64,000 bases of DNA, from positions 13,224,001 through 13,288,000 of the forward strand of contig NC_135127.1 of the NCBI RefSeq assembly GCF_050908995.1, written 5' to 3'. This document shows, piece after piece, positions 59,207 through 64,000 of this stretch. A program made the translations under genes and the position numbers. The notes under the pieces are model-generated. The model did not search any database. It was given only the letters and a program-made list of their open reading frames with translations, and was not told where the DNA came from. The DNA is from Andrena cerasifolii. Its lineage: Eukaryota; Arthropoda; Insecta; Hymenoptera; Andrenidae. Numbering within the stretch: the first letter of the stretch is position 1; each line of letters begins with the position of its first letter.

Positions 59207-60169
59207 CTACGATTGTTGAGGTTGACACGCCGCGTACAGCGGTCCAGCCTTCTTTTTCGCCAGATCTGTTGCCTTCTTCGCGGCGTCCTTCACTTTCTCC
59301 GCTTTACCATGCAACGAATGTTGAAAATCCTCAGCGAGACTAGATCGTATTCCAAGGCCTTCGTCATCGAGCTACAAAGGGGGGAGTATAAATCAAGGCG
59401 TCAGGTATTTTCCCATAGCGCATAGTTACTGTCCGATACTAAAAGTCTCTTACCAGGTGAGCGAAACCCATTTGAGCGAGCGTTGGGTTCATATACTGTG
59501 CCGTATGTGGAAACATACGTGCTAGGACATAATTGAAGCCGGAATACATCAGAAAACAATTCTTTTTAAATCTATCCAAGCCGTACGCTTGAATGGCTCT
59601 ACCAAATCCGAATACTTGGCTGTCGATCCATGCCGACCTGATCGCTACCGTCCAGTCGGAGTTCTCTTCGTTGACCTTATAGACAACTTTCTCGACGATA
59701 CTCTGCGAAAATGAGCCAGAGCGTGAGCTTCCGCTCTCGGGTCGCAACACTTTTAACAAGCTTAAATTACCATAACTTTTGTGTAACCCAGATTTCTCGT
59801 GTAAGTTGTCAAAGTTTTCGTTTTTGGATCCACCACGCTCTCTTCGACGATCTTCACGGTGTTCAAGCTAACAAATCGCTCGCCCCACTTAGGTACTCTG
59901 TGAGTCTTTGTCATCAGCCGTTTGGTATATAGGACACCATCTTTAACTTCCCTCGACACAGTGTCCTCCGAAAGGACGTGAGAACTAAGAGAAGAGTTCT
60001 ATCTTTAACCGGTTGCGCCGATACTAAAGGATAGCTAAAGGTTTCTCGGCGAATAGTCTGTACTTGCTGCTACATGCCTGTTAGGATTCGGGTATCTCTG
60101 CCAAAACCCTTGCGCGACTTGGCTCCAGCTGAACTGGAAGATTATACTGTTCTCATAATGTTTAACCAT
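59207..60169 (-). CDS. PRELI domain protein (PRELID1 / prel)
   Basis: 239 residues in four minus-strand exons: 60169-60078, 59984-59771, 59702-59454, 59371-59207, in phase. The protein starts MVKHYENS and has GFWQRYPNPN, VSREVKDGVLYTKRL, PKWGERF, VVDPKTKTLTTYTRN and GFGRAIQAYGLDRFKKN, all typical of the PRELI/MSF1 domain (residues about 1-170). The C-terminal part is a Lys/Ala-rich amphipathic stretch (KAEKVKDAAKKATDLAKKK) of LEA-like character, as in PRELID1. The family shuttles phosphatidic acid across the mitochondrial intermembrane space with TRIAP1 for cardiolipin synthesis. The first intron appears to use a GC donor (AG|GCATGT); no GT donor nearby keeps the frame. Confidence 0.93.
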
Positions 60170-61239
60170 CTTTACGATCAACGTAATTCGTCCTATCGGA
60201 GGTACGGAGCTACAGCAATGCACGGATCTGCCTTGCCCCCCCTGGAATTAACCATAAGTCTAGGTTTTGCGCTCAACTGAGTTTTTGACCCTCGATCTGA
60301 AAGAAGAGATCTCAGTTTCAATTGAATTATGTTACCCAATGAGGAAAAACTAAATATCTTTCTCTATTAAACGAGAAGGTAGGTATTCATCGTCTCTACA
60401 CACAAACGATGCAGTCGCAGTTGCGTGCGAACCGTATACAGTTTGCACGAATCGTACGTTTGACACGAGTACATCGATCCGATGGTACAGATTCTGTATG
60501 AACGGAAATTCTACGTAAACACCGTTCGACCGTTCGGAACATTCTGTAAGTTACATAACCCTTGGGCCGCGATCGATCCCTACGAACCGCTTAACAACTG
60601 AATTATTCAATTTCGATGCGTAAATTACACTGACCGGAATTCACAACGATTCCAATACACGGAGCCGTCACAAAGGAATGCTAACTGACAGAAATTTATC
60701 AGAAAATCCACCGTTCAATCACGTAAGACTCATACAAGCACACGAACAACAGAATGTTCTAAGACGAACAATTATATTTCTGGGCATTCTTCGCGACCAC
60801 GTGGAGGTCCGTTTGAAAAATTATTGATACGTATTTCTGAATATTCCACACTAACCACACTTCACAGCATGCTTCGGTAAAGGTTTATAGTACGAACATG
60901 TACGAACAGTCGCTTAAACAATATATCATTCCAACCATGAAGTAAGAGTAGTTCCAACTGTGTATTCCGTTGCTGCTGTATTGGAATGAGTAGAAACTTT
61001 AACAGAAATTTCAAATCCCTGTACTAGCGCGCCCTTGGAGCTATGACGGACCCCTGCTGAAACTAAAACTCAATACGGCTACTCCTCGCGGGAATAATTC
61101 GAACCCGCGTACCGTAAATAAATAAAGTTAAATTAATTTTTAAAATTACACATAAAGTAGAAGTATAAGGAAGTAATTGAAGGTGAAAAGAGATTTCTTA
61201 ATTGATAATAATTCCATAAACTTCAGTATTTAATAACAT
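60170..61239. other. Intergenic region upstream of PRELI
   Basis: AT-rich, no supported gene. A short stretch at 61080-61105 resembles a tRNA T-arm on the minus strand but lacks the rest of a tRNA. Confidence 0.45.
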
Positions 61240-61253
61240 TGAAAGTTAGGTTA

Positions 61254-62903
61254 TTGCTTGAAATCATTATACGTACACATTTAAGAAATTTCTACAAATT
61301 CAGCAGTCGTACACATTTAAAAATTTCTACACTTTTAACAGACAGTACACATTTAAAAAATTTCTACAATTACAGCAGTCGCGATTCGTTTACAATCTCT
61401 ACAATTTCAGCAGTCGCTATTCGTTTACAATCTCTACAATTTCAGCAGTCGCTATTCGTTTACAATCTCTACAATTTCAGTAGTCGGTACACATTTAAAA
61501 AATTTCTACAATTTCAGCAGTCGCTATTCGTTTACAATCTCTACAAATTCAGCAGAAGGTACATATTTAAAAAATTTCTACAATATCAGCAGTCGTAAAC
61601 ATTTAAAAAGTTTCTACAATTACAGCAGTCGCGATTCGTTTACAAACTCTACAATTTCAGCAGTCGCTATTCGTATACAATCTCTACAATTACAGCAGAA
61701 GGTACACATTTAAAAAATTTCTACAATATCTGCAGTCGTGCACATTAAAAAAATTTCTACAATTTCAGCAGAAGGTACATATTTAAAAAATTTCTACAAT
61801 ATCAGCAGTCGTAAACATTTAAAAAGTTTCTACAATTACAGCAGTCGCGATTCGTTTACAATCTCTACAATTTCAGCAGTCGCTATTCGTTTACAATCTC
61901 TACAATATCAGTAGTCGGTACACATTTAAAAAATTTCTACAATTTCAGCAGTCGCTATTCGTATACAATCTCTACAATTACAGCAGAAGGTACACATTTA
62001 AAAAATTTCTACAATATCAGCAGTCGTACACATTTAAAAATTTCTACACTTTTAACAGACGGTACACATTTAAAAAATTTCTACAATAACAGCAGTCGCG
62101 ATTCGTTTACAATCTCTACAATTTCAGCAGTCGCTATTCGTATACAATCTCTACAATTACAGCAGAAGGTACACATTTAAAAAATTTCTACAATATCAGC
62201 AGTCGTACACATTTAAATATTTCTACACTTTTAACAGACGGTACACATTTAAAAAATTTCTACAATTACAGCAGTCGCTATTCGTTTACAATCTCTACAA
62301 TTACAGCAGTCGCTATTCGTTTACAATCTCTACAATTTCAGTAGTCGGTACACATTTAAAAAATTTCTACAATATCAGCAGTCGTACACATTTAAAAATT
62401 TCTACACTTTTAACAGACGGTACACATTTAAAAAATTTCTACAATTACAGCAGTCGCGATTCGTTTACAATCTCTACAATTTCAGCAGTCGCTATTCTTA
62501 TACAATCTCTACAATTACAGCAGAAGGTACACATTTAAAAAATTTCTACAATATCAGCAGTCGTACACATTTAAATATTTCTACACTTTAACAGACGGTA
62601 CACATTTAAAAAATTTCTACAATTACAGCAGTCGCTATTCGTTTACAATCTCTACAATTACAGCAGTCGCTATTCGTTTACAATCTCTACAATTTCAGTA
62701 GTCGGTACACATTTAAAAAATTTCTACAAATTCAGCAGTCGCTATTCGTATACAATCTCTACACTTTCAGCAGACGGTACACATTTAAAAAATTTCTACG
62801 CTTTTAACAGACGGTACACATTTAAAAAATTTCTACAATTGCAGCAGTCGCTATTCGTTTACAATCTCTACAATTTCAGCAGTCGCTATTCGTTTACAAT
62901 CAT
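61254..62903. repeat. Composite satellite array with ~178-bp higher-order period
   Basis: Tandem array of two related monomers, about 37 bases (tacacatttaaaaaatttctacaat, then cagcagtcg) and about 35 bases (ctattcgtttacaatctctacaat, then cagcagtcg), which share the half tctacaat...cagcagtc. Variants with ttttaacagacgg recur near 62051, 62229, 62408 and 62586, giving a register of about 178 bases, roughly five monomers. Copies are imperfect, so this is an older satellite. No coding function. Confidence 0.9.
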
Positions 62904-63170
62904 GTTTTTTTTATACTTTTTTATACTTTTCTTATGTTTTTTTATTACTTTTTTTATACTTTTCTTGAGTTTTTCTTATTTTTTTTATACTTTTTAATAC
63001 TTTTCTTAAGTTTTTTTTTACTTTTTTCTATACTTTTCGCATGTTGTTTATGTTTTTTTAATCCTTTTCTCATGTTTTTTTTATACTTTTCTTGTGTTTT
63101 TTCCTGTTTTTTATCATTTTTTTTTATACTTTTCTCAATTTTTTTTCTAATTTTTTCCACTTTTTTACTA
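62904..63170. repeat. T-rich low-complexity stretch
   Basis: Repeated words of 'tttttatacttttct' type; the apparent open frames here (runs of Phe/Leu, or Lys on the other strand) are composition artefacts. Confidence 0.8.
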
Positions 63171-64000
63171 GTTTCACCGGGTTCGTCCTGGGTTAGGTCT
63201 GGTTTTTCCTGCTTTTTTGTAACCCAGACCTCCCCCAGACTGTTTTTTATACAATTTTTTATAATTTTTTCAATTTTTTTTCCTAATTTTTTCCACTTTT
63301 TTACTAGTTTCACCGGGTTCGTCCTGGGTTAGGTCTGGTTTTTCTTGCTTGTTTATGGGTTAGGTCTGGTTTTTCCTGCTTTTTTGTAACCCAGACCTCC
63401 CCCAGACTGTTTTTTATACAATTTTTTATAATTTTTTCAATTTTTTTCCTAATTTTTTCCACTTTTTTACTAGTTTCACCGGGTTCGTCCTGGGTTAGGT
63501 CTGGTTTTTCTTGCTTGTTTATGGGTTAGGTCTGGTTTTTCCTGCTTTTTTGTAACCCAGACCTCCCCCAGACTGTTTTTTATACAATTTTTTATAATTT
63601 TTTCAATTTTTTTCCTAATTTTTTCCACTTTTTTACTAGTTTCACCGGGTTCGTCCTGGGTTAGGTCTGGTTTTTCTTGCTTGTTTATGGGTTAGGTCTG
63701 GTTTTTCCTGCTTTTTTGTAACCCAGACCTCCCCCAGACTGTTTTTTATACAATTTTTTATAATTTTTTCAATTTTTTTCCTAATTTTTTCCACTTTTTT
63801 ACTAGTTTCACCGGGTTCGTCCTGGGTTAGGTCTGGTTTTTCTTGCTTGTTTATGGGTTAGGTCTGGTTTTTCCTGCTTTTTTGTAACCCAGACCTCCCC
63901 CAGACTGTTTTTTATACAATTTTTTATAATTTTTTCAATTTTTTTCCTAATTTTTTCCACTTTTTTACTAGTTTCACCGGGTTCGTCCTGGGTTAGGTCT
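63171..64000. repeat. 166-bp satellite with telomere-like motifs, running off the window
   Basis: The marker gtttcaccgg starts at 63171, 63307, 63473, 63639, 63805 and 63971. The first spacing is 136 and the rest are exactly 166, with nearly identical copies. Each full unit carries two forward motifs GGGTTAGGTCTGG and one reverse motif (taacccagacc, read as GGTCTGGGTTA on the other strand) plus T-rich filler. The first unit lacks a 30-base piece with the second forward motif. High identity suggests recent amplification. Confidence 0.95.

Noticed and set aside
61080..61105. tRNA T-arm-like sequence on the minus strand (GGGTTCGAATTATTCCC)
   Set aside because: No A box, anticodon arm or acceptor stem could be found at the right distance; the stem-loop size is also wrong for a T arm.
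61254..62903. Regularly spaced repeats that could suggest a CRISPR array
   Set aside because: The window is clearly eukaryotic, the 'spacers' are themselves repeats, and there are no cas genes.
62934..63332. Open frame rich in Phe and Leu (or Lys on the other strand)
   Set aside because: Generated by T-rich repeats and the satellite; no complexity beyond composition.

Overview
The window is insect nuclear DNA, most likely from a hymenopteran, probably a bee. The evidence is short introns, many CpG dinucleotides, TATA/Inr arthropod promoters, and gene families such as insect transferrin 1, an ionotropic receptor and a PAN/ZP cuticle protein. Near the right end a satellite repeats a TTAGG-derived motif that resembles variant hymenopteran telomere repeats. 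I rebuilt most genes exon by exon from splice signals and reading phase; most models stay in frame from start to stop.

Layout. Bases 1-8.4 kb hold no convincing coding sequence: an AT-rich repeat-like block, then GC-rich DNA with a plausible non-coding first exon. A 14-exon class 5 semaphorin (8434-20462, +) follows, with long inverted-repeat (foldback) elements in two introns. It converges with a PLP-dependent acidic amino acid decarboxylase of the black/CSAD type (23611-21394, -). Three more minus-strand genes follow: a secreted leucine-rich repeat protein with a foldback element in an intron, a small secreted Kazal-like protein with a clear TATA/Inr promoter, and an unrecognised secreted or membrane protein. 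On the plus strand come a CFAP43-like axonemal protein (31255-38164) and transferrin 1 (38854-41834), the latter with a TATA box and a kappaB-like site upstream.

The minus strand then carries a divergent cyclin that looks most like CNTD1 and, only 196 bp upstream of it, an ionotropic receptor (48946-44831). One intron of the receptor contains, on the opposite strand, a small ORF resembling the mitochondrial ATP synthase inhibitor IF1; another intron, 68 bp long, contains a telomere-like 20-mer. Next are an unknown secreted protein (50065-50827, +), a PAN/ZP transmembrane protein (52402-56136, +), a Thr-rich Kazal inhibitor (57819-56743, -) and the lipid-transfer protein PRELI/PRELID1 (60169-59207, -). 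The last 2.8 kb is satellite DNA: a composite array with a ~178-bp higher-order register (61.25-62.9 kb), a T-rich stretch, and a regular 166-bp array running off the window and carrying telomere-like motifs in both orientations.

The genes do not form one pathway. Loose themes are extracellular and cuticle proteins, protease inhibition, immunity and iron, and male-germline or meiotic roles. The least ordinary items are the nested IF1-like ORF, the telomere-like motifs in the terminal satellite and in the receptor intron, the intronic foldback elements, the kappaB site upstream of transferrin, and the divergent KEN-box cyclin.
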